Below, one piece after another: positions 1-9,450 of a stretch of DNA of 64,000 bases. A model generated the notes under the pieces. That model searched no databases and was not told the DNA's origin. It saw only the letters and a list, made by a program, of their open reading frames with translations. Location of the stretch: assembly GCF_000176235.1 (NCBI RefSeq), contig NZ_ACZV01000005.1:2170001-2234000 (forward strand), given 5' to 3'. A program made the translations under genes and the position numbers. This DNA comes from Vibrio orientalis CIP 102891 = ATCC 33934. Its GTDB lineage: Bacteria; Pseudomonadota; Gammaproteobacteria; Enterobacterales; Vibrionaceae. Within the stretch, counting starts at the first letter, position 1. Every line of letters begins with the position of its first letter.

Positions 1-1442
1 TGAATATAGAGAGGTTCAGCTTGAATCTTCACTTGCTTACCAATAAAGACCTCTAGCTCTGCAAGTGCATGAGACTCATCGCCTTGCAGGGTTTCGGCAA
101 CCGCAGGTGATGCATAAACAACAAATTTATCCGCATCATAAGCTCGATTAACACGTGTCACTTCACGTAAGATTTCGTAGCACACCGACTCAACAGTCTT
201 AACGCTGCCACGACCTTCACAGGTTGGGCAAGTTGAACATAAGATGTGTTCGATGCTTTCACGGGTACGTTTGCGGGTCATTTCAACTAAACCGAGCTGA
301 GTAAAACCATTGATATTGGTTTTAACACGATCTTTGTCTAATGCATTTTCCAGTGATGTGAGTACACGATTGCGATGTTCATCTGCGATCATGTCAATAA
401 AATCGATAATGATGATGCCGCCTAAATTGCGCAGGCGTAATTGACGCGCAATGGCCTGAGTCGCTTCAATGTTAGTGTTGAAAATCGTCTCTTCAAGATT
501 GCGTCGACCAACGAAAGCACCGGTATTGATATCAACTGTCGTCATCGCTTCAGTTTGATCGATAATCAGATAGCCACCCGATTTAAGTTCAACTTTACGC
601 TCTAATGAACGTTGAATCTCGTTCTCGGTGTCGTACATATCGAAGATCGGTTTTTCACCTTCATAAAGCTCAAGTTTATCTGTCAGCTCAGGGACATACT
701 CAGAAGTAAACTCTTTGAGGTTTTCAAATTCTATACGTGAGTCGACAAGAATTTTGTTTAGCTCGGTACCGACGAAATCGCGTAAAATTCGCTGTGATAG
801 ACCTAACTCACCATACAGAGTGGCGCGAGTTTTATATTTGCTGCGGCGCTCAATCACCTTGGACCAAAGACGCTTAAGAAAAGCGGCATCTTGCGATAAC
901 TCTTTCTCATCCGCACCTTCTGCAGCAGTACGAATGATAAAACCGCCATTTTCGTCACAGTAGTGACCAACCACCTTCTTGAGGCGATTACGCTCTTGCT
1001 CGCTCTCAATACGCTGAGAGACACCAACATGGCTTGCCCCTGGCATAAAGACTAAATAGCGAGAAGGAAGGGTAATATCTGTGGTTAAACGCGCGCCTTT
1101 CGTGCCGAGCGGGTCTTTCACAACCTGCACGACAATATCTTGACCTTGGCGAACAAGCTCAGAGATATCACGAACTTGGAACTGCTGTTTTTCGTTATCA
1201 GCAACACATTCGGTATGCGGGACAATATCAGACGCATGTAGAAACGCCGCTTTTTCTAAACCAATATCAACAAAGGCGGCTTGCATACCCGGTAGCACTC
1301 GGCTAACTTTTCCTTTGTAAATATTACCAACAATACCGCGCTTCGCTTCACGTTCGACATGGATTTCTTGTAGGGTTCCCCCCTCAATCATGGCCACGCG
1401 AGTTTCACTCGGGGTCACGTTGATCAGCAACTCTGCACTCAT
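1..1442 (-). CDS. rng: Ribonuclease G, 3' end outside window
   Basis: Endoribonuclease of the RNase E/G family, which matures the 5' end of 16S rRNA and degrades some mRNAs. The minus-strand frame opens with ATG at 1442 (MSAELLINVTPSETRVAMIE), the usual RNase G start with its S1-like RNA-binding region. It stays open to base 1, giving about 480 codons against about 489 for the family, so only the last few residues are missing. The 3' half carries CPTCEGRGS, the CPxCxG-type zinc-link motif. It sits 21 bp upstream of maf in transcription terms and follows mreBCD-maf, the usual gammaproteobacterial order. Identification is firm; the C-terminus cannot be seen. Confidence 0.95.
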   Translation of the reverse strand, partial: MSAELLINVTPSETRVAMIEGGTLQEIHVEREAKRGIVGNIYKGKVSRVLPGMQAAFVDIGLEKAAFLHASDIVPHTECVADNEKQQFQVRDISELVRQGQDIVVQVVKDPLGTKGARLTTDITLPSRYLVFMPGASHVGVSQRIESEQERNRLKKVVGHYCDENGGFIIRTAAEGADEKELSQDAAFLKRLWSKVIERRSKYKTRATLYGELGLSQRILRDFVGTELNKILVDSRIEFENLKEFTSEYVPELTDKLELYEGEKPIFDMYDTENEIQRSLERKVELKSGGYLIIDQTEAMTTVDINTGAFVGRRNLEETIFNTNIEATQAIARQLRLRNLGGIIIIDFIDMIADEHRNRVLTSLENALDKDRVKTNINGFTQLGLVEMTRKRTRESIEHILCSTCPTCEGRGSVKTVESVCYEILREVTRVNRAYDADKFVVYASPAVAETLQGDESHALAELEVFIGKQVKIQAEPLYI

Positions 1443-1463
1443 GAGCGCACCTCAAAAATAAAA

Positions 1464-2024
1464 TTATAAAAATTTGTGCAAGAGCTGGTCAGTTTCAAAT
1501 AATGGTAGGCCAACAACAGCGTGATAGCTGCCTTCAATACGGGTGACAAAACGCCCACCGATACCTTGAATTCCATAACTGCCAGCTTTATCGCATGGTT
1601 CGCCCGATTGCCAATATCGTTCTATTTCTTGCTCTGACAGGGTCTTAAACCATACGTCTGTCGATACCACGACAGTCTCTTGAATCTCGTTAGTCGCCAC
1701 CGTTACGGCGGTCATTACTTGATGCTCTCGGCCAGAAAGCATTAATAGCATCTGTTTAGCATGCGCTAAGTTGTCCGGTTTCTCTAGCACTGTATCGTCA
1801 CAGACGACAATCGTATCGGAACCTAGCACCACTGATTCTGGTTGTAGTTCAACGGCAGCCATCGCTTTATCTCGAGACAAACGTGATACATACTCAAACG
1901 GCGTTTCAGCTTGGTTTTGGCTCTCTTCAACATCGGTTTTCAAAACAGAAAATTGAAAGCCCAGTTGAGTAAGTAGCTCTTTTCTTCTTGGCGAACCTGA
2001 AGCCAAAATCAGTGGTTTAGTCAT
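1464..2024 (-). CDS. maf: Maf/YhdE nucleotide pyrophosphatase
   Basis: Maf-family house-cleaning nucleoside triphosphate pyrophosphatase, which hydrolyses dTTP, UTP or modified pyrimidine nucleotides. The 186-residue product has the full family length. It begins with the phosphate-binding motif LASGSPRRKELL and contains the catalytic region VLGSDTIVV and, later, KAGSYGIQG. It lies between mreD and rng on the same strand, starting 3 bases after the mreD stop, so it is probably cotranscribed with the mre genes. The neighbourhood mreBCD-maf-rng matches E. coli yhdE, which favours the dTTP/UTP-specific subfamily over the YceF subfamily. Confidence 0.93.
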   Translation of the reverse strand: MTKPLILASGSPRRKELLTQLGFQFSVLKTDVEESQNQAETPFEYVSRLSRDKAMAAVELQPESVVLGSDTIVVCDDTVLEKPDNLAHAKQMLLMLSGREHQVMTAVTVATNEIQETVVVSTDVWFKTLSEQEIERYWQSGEPCDKAGSYGIQGIGGRFVTRIEGSYHAVVGLPLFETDQLLHKFL

Positions 2025-2027
2025 TAT

Positions 2028-2516
2028 TTATCTTACGTGCCAATGGCGTCTAACCCGACGCATTAATAAAAACATCCAAGGCCACAAGATGCAGTTGATC
2101 AACCCACTCCACATTGTGACAGGATTGAACATTACATCTTGAATCAGGTACTCACCACAGAAAATGAGCACGTCTAAAACCACCGACATGATTCCTATTA
2201 GAATAGCCTGTTGCCACAGTGCCATGTTACGAATTACCAGAAAGTTGAGCGCAACAAGGTAAACGACGATAGACATCATCATCCCTCGGATACCAAGGGT
2301 TGAGCCTAATAGTAAGTCCCATAACAGGCCAACAATCAGTGCGGTGCCTACGTTAACGCGATGAGGCAATGCTAGTACCCAGTAACAGGTTACGAGCAAT
2401 AGCCAAGAGGGTCGTAACATGTCGAGCACACCAGGCCAAGGGATCGTCTGTAGGGTTAACGCCACCAAGAAAGAGCATGCAATGACAAATTTGCCTTTTA
2501 GTACACTATTCGCCAT
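2028..2516 (-). CDS. mreD: Rod shape-determining protein MreD
   Basis: Inner-membrane member of the elongasome that, with MreC, links the MreB filament to peptidoglycan synthases. The 162-residue product is strongly hydrophobic throughout, with about five predicted membrane segments. It has the family feature WPGVLDMLRPSW near residue 28 and a conserved WDLLLGSTLG segment. It starts 6 bases after the mreC stop and ends 3 bases before maf, consistent with translational coupling in an mreB-mreC-mreD-maf-rng operon. Length and context are normal. Confidence 0.95.
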   Translation of the reverse strand: MANSVLKGKFVIACSFLVALTLQTIPWPGVLDMLRPSWLLLVTCYWVLALPHRVNVGTALIVGLLWDLLLGSTLGIRGMMMSIVVYLVALNFLVIRNMALWQQAILIGIMSVVLDVLIFCGEYLIQDVMFNPVTMWSGLINCILWPWMFLLMRRVRRHWHVR

Positions 2517-2522
2517 GTTTGC

Positions 2523-3392
2523 TTATTCCTCAATAGTTCCAGATAAGGATTGTTGAACCTTGTCCTGACGCGAGTCATTCGGCCAAATAAGCAGTAGATA
2601 ACGCAGACGTTCAAAGTCGACGACAGGTTCCGCTTCAATTAAGGCAAACTCTCTGCTTGTATCACGTTCGACTTCAGCTACGTGAGCCACTGGGAAACCT
2701 TCTGGATAAACGCCACCTAAACCCGATGTCACCAGTAAATCGCCTTCCTCAATATCCAGACTGATTGGGATATGATCAAGGTTAATACGATCAGATTTAC
2801 CCGTGCCTGAGGCAATAATACGAATATCGTTACGGATCACTTGAACAGGAATAGCGCTTAGGCTGTCAGTCAATAAAAGCACGCGGCTATTGTGCGCTGA
2901 AACAAACGTCACTTGGCCAACGATACCTTTTTCATTCGCCACAGGCTGCCCAACGTAGACGCCATCAATTTGTCCTTTATCAATCACCACTTGGTGACGA
3001 TATGGAGAGGTGTCGACCGCCATCACTTCGGTCACAACTTTACGCTCATCACGGATGAACGATGAGCCTAGCAACTTTCTTAAGCGCTGATTTTCTTCTC
3101 GATATTGATCGAGCAGCAATAGGTCATTTTTCAGACGCAGCACTTCACGTTTCAGATTATGAGAGCTTTCCATATAATCCCGGCGGATATTGAAGCGCTC
3201 ATAAGCACCATCAAACATTACTCGAGGCACGTCCGCTAAATATTGGATAGGAGCGACCATGCTATTGAGTAAATAACGCACTTGGGTAAATGCGCCTAAA
3301 CGACTATCAGCCAGCATAAGGCTGGCTGATAGAATGACGGCAAAAAACAGACGTAGCTGAAGTGAAGGTCCCTGGCCAAAAATAGGCTTCAT
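2523..3392 (-). CDS. mreC: Rod shape-determining protein MreC
   Basis: Periplasmic scaffold of the rod-shape elongation complex, anchored by one N-terminal membrane helix (about residues 12-30). A coiled coil follows at about residues 65-108, rich in Leu, Lys and Arg, ahead of the two beta-barrel domains typical of MreC (segments such as VGQPVANEKGIVGQV and GDLLVTSGLGGVYPEGFPV). The length of 289 residues is typical, with a short tail. It follows mreB by 56 bp and precedes mreD by 6 bp on the same strand. Nothing is unusual. Confidence 0.96.
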   Translation of the reverse strand: MKPIFGQGPSLQLRLFFAVILSASLMLADSRLGAFTQVRYLLNSMVAPIQYLADVPRVMFDGAYERFNIRRDYMESSHNLKREVLRLKNDLLLLDQYREENQRLRKLLGSSFIRDERKVVTEVMAVDTSPYRHQVVIDKGQIDGVYVGQPVANEKGIVGQVTFVSAHNSRVLLLTDSLSAIPVQVIRNDIRIIASGTGKSDRINLDHIPISLDIEEGDLLVTSGLGGVYPEGFPVAHVAEVERDTSREFALIEAEPVVDFERLRYLLLIWPNDSRQDKVQQSLSGTIEE

Positions 3393-3448
3393 GAATAGTG
3401 AGATCCTTGTATCTTGCCCGCCTCAGTATCACTCTGAGGCCACATCGA

Positions 3449-4492
3449 TTATTCTTCGCTGAATAGATCGCCGCCGTGCATATCGATCATTTCTAGAGCT
3501 TTACCGCCACCACGAGCCACACACGTTAGTGGATCTTCAGCGATAACAACTGGAATGCCTGTTTCTTCAGTTAGAAGACGATCAAGGTCTTTTAGTAGTG
3601 CACCACCACCAGTTAGAACCATACCGTTTTCAGAGATGTCTGAAGCTAGCTCTGGTGGACATTGCTCAAGTGCAACCATCACAGCTGATACAATACCTGT
3701 TAGAGGTTCTTGTAGCGCTTCAAGAATTTCATTTGAGTTTAGGCAGAAGCTACGAGGCACACCTTCAGCGAGGTTACGACCGCGAACTTCGATCTCTTCT
3801 ACATCATCACCTGGATATGCAGAACCAATCTCATGTTTGATCTTTTCAGCCGTTGCTTCACCGATCAAGCTGCCGTAGTTACGACGTACATAGTTGATGA
3901 TCGCTTCATCAAAACGGTCACCACCAATACGTACAGATGAAGAGTAAACCACACCGTTTAGTGAGATTACCGCCACTTCTGTTGTACCACCGCCGATATC
4001 GACAACCATTGAACCTGTTGGCTCAGATACGCGTAGGCCAGCACCGATTGCTGCAGCCATTGGCTCATCAATCAAGTAAACCTCACGCGCACCAGCACCT
4101 AGCGCTGATTCACGGATTGCACGACGCTCTACTTGTGTTGAACCACAAGGTACACACACTAGAACACGCGGGCTTGGCTTTAATACACTGTTGTCATGCA
4201 CTTGCTTAATGAAGTGCTGTAGCATTTTTTCGGTTACGTAGAAGTCAGCAATAACGCCATCTTTCATAGGACGGATCGCCGAGATATTCCCTGGCGTACG
4301 ACCCAGCATTTGTTTTGCTGCGTGACCAACCGCTGCAACGCTTTTGCCCGCACGGTTACGGTCTTGGCGAATAGCGACTACTGAAGGCTCGTCTAGGACG
4401 ATACCCTGTCCTTTAACGTAAATAAGAGTGTTGGCAGTACCTAAATCGATAGATAGGTCATTTGAAAATATGCCACGAAGTTTTTTGAACAT
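3449..4492 (-). CDS. mreB: Actin-like cell-shape protein MreB
   Basis: Bacterial actin homologue that forms membrane-associated filaments guiding lateral wall synthesis. The 347-residue product shows the actin-fold nucleotide motifs: phosphate 1 (LSIDLGTANTLIYVKG, from residue 14), phosphate 2 (VVDIGGGTTEVAVISL) and the adenosine motif (GMVLTGGGALLKDL). The N-terminal MFKKLRGIFSND segment is a possible amphipathic membrane-binding helix. It is the first gene of the mre cluster and is preceded by about 150 bp that holds an 11-bp inverted repeat but no gene. Confidence 0.98.
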   Translation of the reverse strand: MFKKLRGIFSNDLSIDLGTANTLIYVKGQGIVLDEPSVVAIRQDRNRAGKSVAAVGHAAKQMLGRTPGNISAIRPMKDGVIADFYVTEKMLQHFIKQVHDNSVLKPSPRVLVCVPCGSTQVERRAIRESALGAGAREVYLIDEPMAAAIGAGLRVSEPTGSMVVDIGGGTTEVAVISLNGVVYSSSVRIGGDRFDEAIINYVRRNYGSLIGEATAEKIKHEIGSAYPGDDVEEIEVRGRNLAEGVPRSFCLNSNEILEALQEPLTGIVSAVMVALEQCPPELASDISENGMVLTGGGALLKDLDRLLTEETGIPVVIAEDPLTCVARGGGKALEMIDMHGGDLFSEE

Positions 4493-4545
4493 ATTCTTCG
4501 CTCATCCTGAAAGAGTTAGAAGATAGAAAATTGCACTAAATGTAC

Positions 4546-4574
4546 CAATGCCTTGCCGTCACAGCAAGGCATTG
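4546..4574. repeat. Inverted repeat upstream of mreB
   Basis: A perfect 11-bp inverted repeat (CAATGCCTTGC / GCAAGGCATTG) with a 7-base loop lies between the mshQ stop (4645) and the mreB start (4492). No T-tract follows on either strand, so it is not a canonical intrinsic terminator. It could be a Rho-dependent or degenerate terminator for the msh operon, or a structured mreB leader. Confidence 0.6.
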
Positions 4575-4644
4575 AAGTGTAAACATGGGCTGAAACCCGC
4601 AATTTCTAACAGATTCCTTACTTAAGCCAAAGAATTTACAATTA

Positions 4645-7600
4645 TTATTGGCCGATCAAGCCGGGTTCACCGCGAAAGATCACTCGATCGTTACCTCGGT
4701 ATATACCAAATGTCACCACACTGGACGGATCTTGTTCACCATTCGCATCGTCACTAGCTAGATCATCATCCCAATTGTAACGCAGCCACGGCATATCATT
4801 GCGCGTATTATCCAGCTCTAACCAAATTTGCGTCTGTTGGCGAACTTGGGAAGAGTGAGTGACCGTAATTGAATCGGATTCACCGTTATTCACCAATCCA
4901 CCATTGGCAAAGCTCAAGGTTTCCGCGGTTTGGCCTTCTTCGACCCAAATATTGTTATTGTCGGTCGATGTGCTTTCGCCAAGAATAGTCGATACTGCAT
5001 CGTCATCACTGTTGACGACAAAGCGCTCACCATTCCAGAACTCAACCCTAAGCGGGATATTAAGCGTTGTATTCACTGTGCTGCCCAAGCTATCAAGAGC
5101 AACGCGGCCAAAGCGCAGGTCAGGTTGTGCGGTTAGTAATCGAGGGTCGCTTCCATTTTCTTCAGATGACTGATAAGCCACAGGGTCCACATTAGATAAC
5201 CCTTCATCAGTGATCGATATATTGCTTACTCCATCTCCAATACCATTAAATGGACCGTCTTCATAACCAGTAGCTGTCGTAGCCTTCTCCCAACAAAGCT
5301 CGCTAGCACAATTGGTCGTTGGCGAAGCTTCAGCGATTTCGAAGGTGCCGATACTACTGCCTGATGACAAGTTCCACTGTTTGTTTGGCTCTGGGGAATG
5401 GAACCTCTCAGTAAAGTCTGGTTCAAACAAGGCAAAGTTTGCCGTTAAGGACGACGCAAAACTCGCATAATTTTGCACTGCACTCCCATTTGCATTTAAC
5501 GCCTCGACATCAAATGAAACCCCATCAAAGGGTTGGTTCATATAAGCAAATGATTGAGAACTCGGATAGTCCCATACAGGAGTATTTATCACTCTAAAAA
5601 ATTTAGGATAAAAACGACCGATATCTTCGCTATCAGAGTCCAGATCCATCGTTAAGTAAGTCGCACTAGTTTGGAATCGAATCGTCCCTACTTCATTCCA
5701 CGTATGTGACAGCGTTTGTATGAGGTTACCGCTGTCAAATGATGGAATAGATGTAGGTGTTATTACTCCTTGCTGCGGTGGAGTCGATGGATAGACAAGG
5801 CTGTATGTTAATTCAAGAGGCCCATTGTCTAGACCATAGTTACCAGTTTGAGGATAGCGACACTCTTCATTCACATTGCCTCTGGAATCAGGATGTACGA
5901 TAGGGATATAGCTCGCGCTAAACTCATCACCTGAAGCCATAAATCCAGGCGTCCCTGTCGTTGTAGATGGGTTCCCATTAGCGCTATTGCTCGTCTCATG
6001 AACATTACAGATAGCGACTTTCCAAGGCCTTGAGTAGACGTCAAATTCACCTTTTAAGCTTCCGCCTTCTGATGGACAACGTTCCTCATCACAGACAAAA
6101 TTAGGATCTTCAATCTGAACCGTTATATGACCTGATTCTTTGAATGTTAAATCGGCTTGTCGATTATTATCATTAAGCACAGCACTAAACTCTAAGTCAT
6201 CGGCTGTTGGCGTTAAGCTTGGTCGGTTATAGCTAAAGCTTGCTGTCGGGCTCCCTGTATAACCAAGATTAATCAGTTGCCCACTATCACTACATGCTTT
6301 TACGTCAATGGTAATTTGATTGTTTTGTCCCGCGACTAGGTACTGATCATCCACTTCAAACTTATATGGTACATATTTGATCTGTTCCGTATCTTCAAAA
6401 CTCTGTCCATTTACAGTGAGATTCGCTTTGAGATCATAATTGCCAATTGAAGCAGTTGAATTGGTAATGACTCTATATTTAGCAATACCGTTTGCTTCAG
6501 AAATAAAGTTAACTGTTAAGTTAGACCCATTTTCTTGGATTAGCATTGGCTGATGTCCGGCGACCAAGTTCCCTTCCCCGTCAAACATGTGTACTTCAAC
6601 GATATTATCAGGGTCAGATTCACAGGTTAGGTGGTAGTTGAATGGTTTGATCTCAATAGAAGAGAGAGACGGAGCGGGTTGAGACTCACAACTTAAAGGA
6701 TAGATCTTATTTTTGCTACCACTAATCGCAATGCTGTGGGCTGTAATACCGCCACGAATAACGTTATTACTACCATTAATAATAAAACCGTTATCAGCAT
6801 CATCGGCAGCAGGGTCAACATAAAAGAACGCATTTATCCGGTAATTACTCTCTTTATGTTTAAAAATCGGTATTCTGATATTAGAGTCATCGCCATGACC
6901 AATAAACAAGATGTCATGGCTACTACCAGTGTGGTTAATCTTAATATCAGATTCATTAAACTGGAGTTCTTCATAGTGAATAATACTTGGCTCAAGTACT
7001 TCAATTTGAGCGTTAACCCCATCAAATTTAAGCTCTTCTATCCAGTAATTCCCACCTTTTAGCTGTAGCTTAGAATCTTTAGCAAGCTTAACTTCTTCAT
7101 ATACCCCGCTATCAAGTGCGCGAGTCTCACCTCGCTTTAGTTTTATTTCGATATCACCTTGCCTAAAGCTAGGCAATGAGACAGGTAGCGTAGGATGATT
7201 TTTGTTTGGGTCAAAAGTACACACACCGATAGAACCATTCGGGTACTCACATAAATTTGCAGGCTGAATAATGGTAAGGAACGAATACTTAGGATCATTA
7301 TTCGCTGGATAGATACGATTCTCCACTCCCCCTACTTGCATTGCACCAAAAGGGCGCTGTGAAGCGTAGACGTTGGTTTGTAACCCATTTGGTACATACG
7401 GACAAACGTCTAACTCAAACGGTTCTATATCTACGCAAGAACCGTTCGCAATACAGTATTTATCCGGGTCGTTAAACTGACTCCCAACAAGATTTATTTT
7501 CAGCCATGGATCAAATTTGTCGACCCCCATCAAATTAGATAAACTGAAATTGCTAATTGTTTTCTTAACCACTCCATCAACAGAATAGGTCAACGTTCCC

Positions 7601-7923
7601 CAAATCCATCGCGAATTGTTGTCAGCACGTTCGAATTTAATGCGAAATGTACGCTCTTTTCTCTCTCCAACATAATCACGTTCGTAAATTGCAGGTCCAT
7701 ACCTCTGATAGCTCCTGTCATCCGTCCAGAGTGGATAGTAATAATTTCTTTCAAAACGCACACGATTTGAACCATCCGAGTCTATTTGAAAAGTGATACA
7801 AAAATCCGTCCTAGTATCGACCTCACTGCCAGGCGCTAAACATTGAGATGCTTGAGCAATCGATGGCACCAAAACTACCACTGCCAATATCAGAGCTGAT
7901 AACAGCTTAACTAGCATATTCAT
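4645..7923 (-). CDS. mshQ: MSHA biogenesis protein MshQ (DUF6701)
   Basis: Last and largest gene of the MSHA pilus locus, 1092 residues. It begins with a clear signal peptide (about residues 1-25, ending near AQASQ) and has no prepilin motif. Residues about 255-410 alternate short hydrophobic strands with Asn/Asp-rich turns, resembling a beta-helix or beta-sandwich. Immunoglobulin-like stretches follow, and the C-terminal 450 residues fit the DUF6701 region typical of MshQ. Cysteines are sparse but paired, suggesting disulphides. It starts 3 bases after the mshP stop. The role is not established; a secreted or pilus-tip adhesin is an inference from size, signal peptide and position after the minor pilins. 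Confidence 0.85.
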   Translation of the reverse strand: MNMLVKLLSALILAVVVLVPSIAQASQCLAPGSEVDTRTDFCITFQIDSDGSNRVRFERNYYYPLWTDDRSYQRYGPAIYERDYVGERKERTFRIKFERADNNSRWIWGTLTYSVDGVVKKTISNFSLSNLMGVDKFDPWLKINLVGSQFNDPDKYCIANGSCVDIEPFELDVCPYVPNGLQTNVYASQRPFGAMQVGGVENRIYPANNDPKYSFLTIIQPANLCEYPNGSIGVCTFDPNKNHPTLPVSLPSFRQGDIEIKLKRGETRALDSGVYEEVKLAKDSKLQLKGGNYWIEELKFDGVNAQIEVLEPSIIHYEELQFNESDIKINHTGSSHDILFIGHGDDSNIRIPIFKHKESNYRINAFFYVDPAADDADNGFIINGSNNVIRGGITAHSIAISGSKNKIYPLSCESQPAPSLSSIEIKPFNYHLTCESDPDNIVEVHMFDGEGNLVAGHQPMLIQENGSNLTVNFISEANGIAKYRVITNSTASIGNYDLKANLTVNGQSFEDTEQIKYVPYKFEVDDQYLVAGQNNQITIDVKACSDSGQLINLGYTGSPTASFSYNRPSLTPTADDLEFSAVLNDNNRQADLTFKESGHITVQIEDPNFVCDEERCPSEGGSLKGEFDVYSRPWKVAICNVHETSNSANGNPSTTTGTPGFMASGDEFSASYIPIVHPDSRGNVNEECRYPQTGNYGLDNGPLELTYSLVYPSTPPQQGVITPTSIPSFDSGNLIQTLSHTWNEVGTIRFQTSATYLTMDLDSDSEDIGRFYPKFFRVINTPVWDYPSSQSFAYMNQPFDGVSFDVEALNANGSAVQNYASFASSLTANFALFEPDFTERFHSPEPNKQWNLSSGSSIGTFEIAEASPTTNCASELCWEKATTATGYEDGPFNGIGDGVSNISITDEGLSNVDPVAYQSSEENGSDPRLLTAQPDLRFGRVALDSLGSTVNTTLNIPLRVEFWNGERFVVNSDDDAVSTILGESTSTDNNNIWVEEGQTAETLSFANGGLVNNGESDSITVTHSSQVRQQTQIWLELDNTRNDMPWLRYNWDDDLASDDANGEQDPSSVVTFGIYRGNDRVIFRGEPGLIGQ

Positions 7924-7926
7924 CGA

Positions 7927-8373
7927 TTAATCCCTCAACCACACTTGCTGACTACGTTGCACTTCATGGATACCTGTTCCGCAGCTAACCGTGGATTGCA
8001 AAATGTAAAATGTTCGGCCATCAAGCTCCCCCCTATCTTCACATTCTAGCTGCTGCAATTGACACGAAACTGTCGCACTCGTAATCAACCTCTGTTCAAT
8101 AAAATCTCGAATATCGCCGTTAACATTAAGCCTTAAGCCAGTACATATTGATCCGACATCATTGCTACTCTCATCAGGGTACATCTCGGTCAAGACATAC
8201 TCATTGGCAGAGTGACTCAACAGCCAAGCTTGTGTACCTAGTACTCCACGTGTGGTGGAGTCTCGGCTAGACCAACTGGTTAGATTCAAACTGGTCGCTA
8301 GGTAGCCCATCACCAAGATAACGAAGATAACAATGATCAGCATACTGCCGCTCTGTTTTGACTTACGGGACAT
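7927..8373 (-). CDS. mshP: MSHA biogenesis protein MshP
   Basis: Small pseudopilin-like protein of the MSHA system (148 residues). A short basic N-terminus (MSRKSKQSG) leads into one hydrophobic helix of about 22 residues (SMLIIVIFVILVMGYLATSL). This resembles PilX/GspK-type minor pilins rather than the classical GFTLIE pilins. Four cysteines lie in the C-terminal half. The ORF overlaps mshO by 11 bp and is followed after 3 bp by mshQ, so translation is probably coupled. Assignment rests on locus order and architecture. Confidence 0.85.
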   Translation of the reverse strand: MSRKSKQSGSMLIIVIFVILVMGYLATSLNLTSWSSRDSTTRGVLGTQAWLLSHSANEYVLTEMYPDESSNDVGSICTGLRLNVNGDIRDFIEQRLITSATVSCQLQQLECEDRGELDGRTFYILQSTVSCGTGIHEVQRSQQVWLRD

Positions 8374-9073
8374 TGATCACCTGTATATCTTGATTATAGG
8401 TAGAGGACTCGCCATTTAACTCGAAAGTAAGCGTTACATTCACTACGCCGTTGTGCTGAACATCTGCGGCCTGATAAGAGAGCTGATTACCATTACCCGT
8501 TAACTTATCGGTCACTGTCACGCCATTGCGGGTGACCCGGGTGCCAGCAATGCAGTAAGTCACTTGCTCGTCACCGTCGAAGATAAAATGGCGATTACTG
8601 ACAGAGCCGCCAACCAGATCTTGTGCGCCACTAGTAAAGCTAAATACGTTGTCTTCAACCAATCCAGCACTATCGACAGAGTAGATATTGTCGAGATCAT
8701 TTAGGTTCGTCGATGAGCGAGTTGGATTGATGATTAAACGCTGAGTTGAATTGGCGCCACTTACAGATGCTGAGTTACTGACGATGAAATTTAAATCTGC
8801 GCCCGACACCGCATAAAAACCTGAATCCGCAATAGAGTAAAACGACACACAATTACTGCCATCGCCTTCAAACATGTTCGGTACGGCATGGCGAACTTCA
8901 CGCGACATCTTCTCTAGAACAAAAGTGGCTTCCGTCTGTAATCGGTAGCGCTCGACCGAACCAAAATAACCAGTGACACCTAAATGAGTAAAGTTAGCGA
9001 CCCCGAGTAGGAGTATTGCTGACACAATCAGTGCCAACACCATTTCAATCAGGGTAAAGCCTCGGCTTTTCAT
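8363..9073 (-). CDS. mshO: MSHA minor pilin MshO
   Basis: Type IV minor pilin with a class III signal: leader MKSRG followed by FTLIEMVLALIVSAILLLG. The prepilin peptidase would cut after Gly5 and methylate Phe. The 236-residue product is larger than MshA/C/D, as expected for a PilW/GspJ-like minor pilin that helps prime assembly at the tip. It overlaps mshD by one base and mshP by 11 bp. Two cysteines in the globular part may form a disulphide. Confidence 0.88.
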   Translation of the reverse strand: MKSRGFTLIEMVLALIVSAILLLGVANFTHLGVTGYFGSVERYRLQTEATFVLEKMSREVRHAVPNMFEGDGSNCVSFYSIADSGFYAVSGADLNFIVSNSASVSGANSTQRLIINPTRSSTNLNDLDNIYSVDSAGLVEDNVFSFTSGAQDLVGGSVSNRHFIFDGDEQVTYCIAGTRVTRNGVTVTDKLTGNGNQLSYQAADVQHNGVVNVTLTFELNGESSTYNQDIQVINVP

Positions 9074-9450
9074 CAGTACTCTCCCCTAAAACCGGTGAAA
9101 GTAATTGGAGGCTGGCTACTTGCTGTAATGGTTAAAGAAATTTGCTGCAAATTCGCTGCACCACTTACGGCATTGATATCAATATCCAAATCAAAATTGG
9201 CATAGCTAGGATCTAGGTTATCAATGATGTTTTCTGCCGCGCTGGCAAGGGAAGTCACATTGGTATCAACCGAGAGCATATCTGTCATGACACTCTGCCC
9301 CAATGCCGAACTGCGGGAAAAGTAATGGTACTCACCAGATTGAGATAACTGTGGGGCAAGAAAAGAGGAAAAGATAACCACGGCTACGCCTAAAATAATC
9401 GTCACAATCACAGCTTCAAAAAGGGTGAATCCATACTCAGACTTTTTCAT
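9073..9450 (-). CDS. mshD: MSHA minor pilin MshD
   Basis: Type IV minor pilin with leader MKKSEYG and core FTLFEAVIVTIILGVAVVIF, including the Glu5 of mature pilins. I chose ATG at 9450, which overlaps the mshC stop by one base (TAATG) and gives a 7-residue leader and 125 residues in total. An upstream in-frame ATG at 9459 would add only three residues. The product is short for a pilin. Its place after mshC and before mshO matches the published Vibrio msh order. Confidence 0.85.
   Translation of the reverse strand: MKKSEYGFTLFEAVIVTIILGVAVVIFSSFLAPQLSQSGEYHYFSRSSALGQSVMTDMLSVDTNVTSLASAAENIIDNLDPSYANFDLDIDINAVSGAANLQQISLTITASSQPPITFTGFRGEY

Noticed and set aside
715..963. Plus-strand ORF of 82 codons within rng
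   Set aside because: It is antisense to a conserved coding region and has no ribosome-binding site or family similarity. Other long antisense frames (for example 3555-3878, 44135-44473, 60888-61190) were rejected for the same reason.
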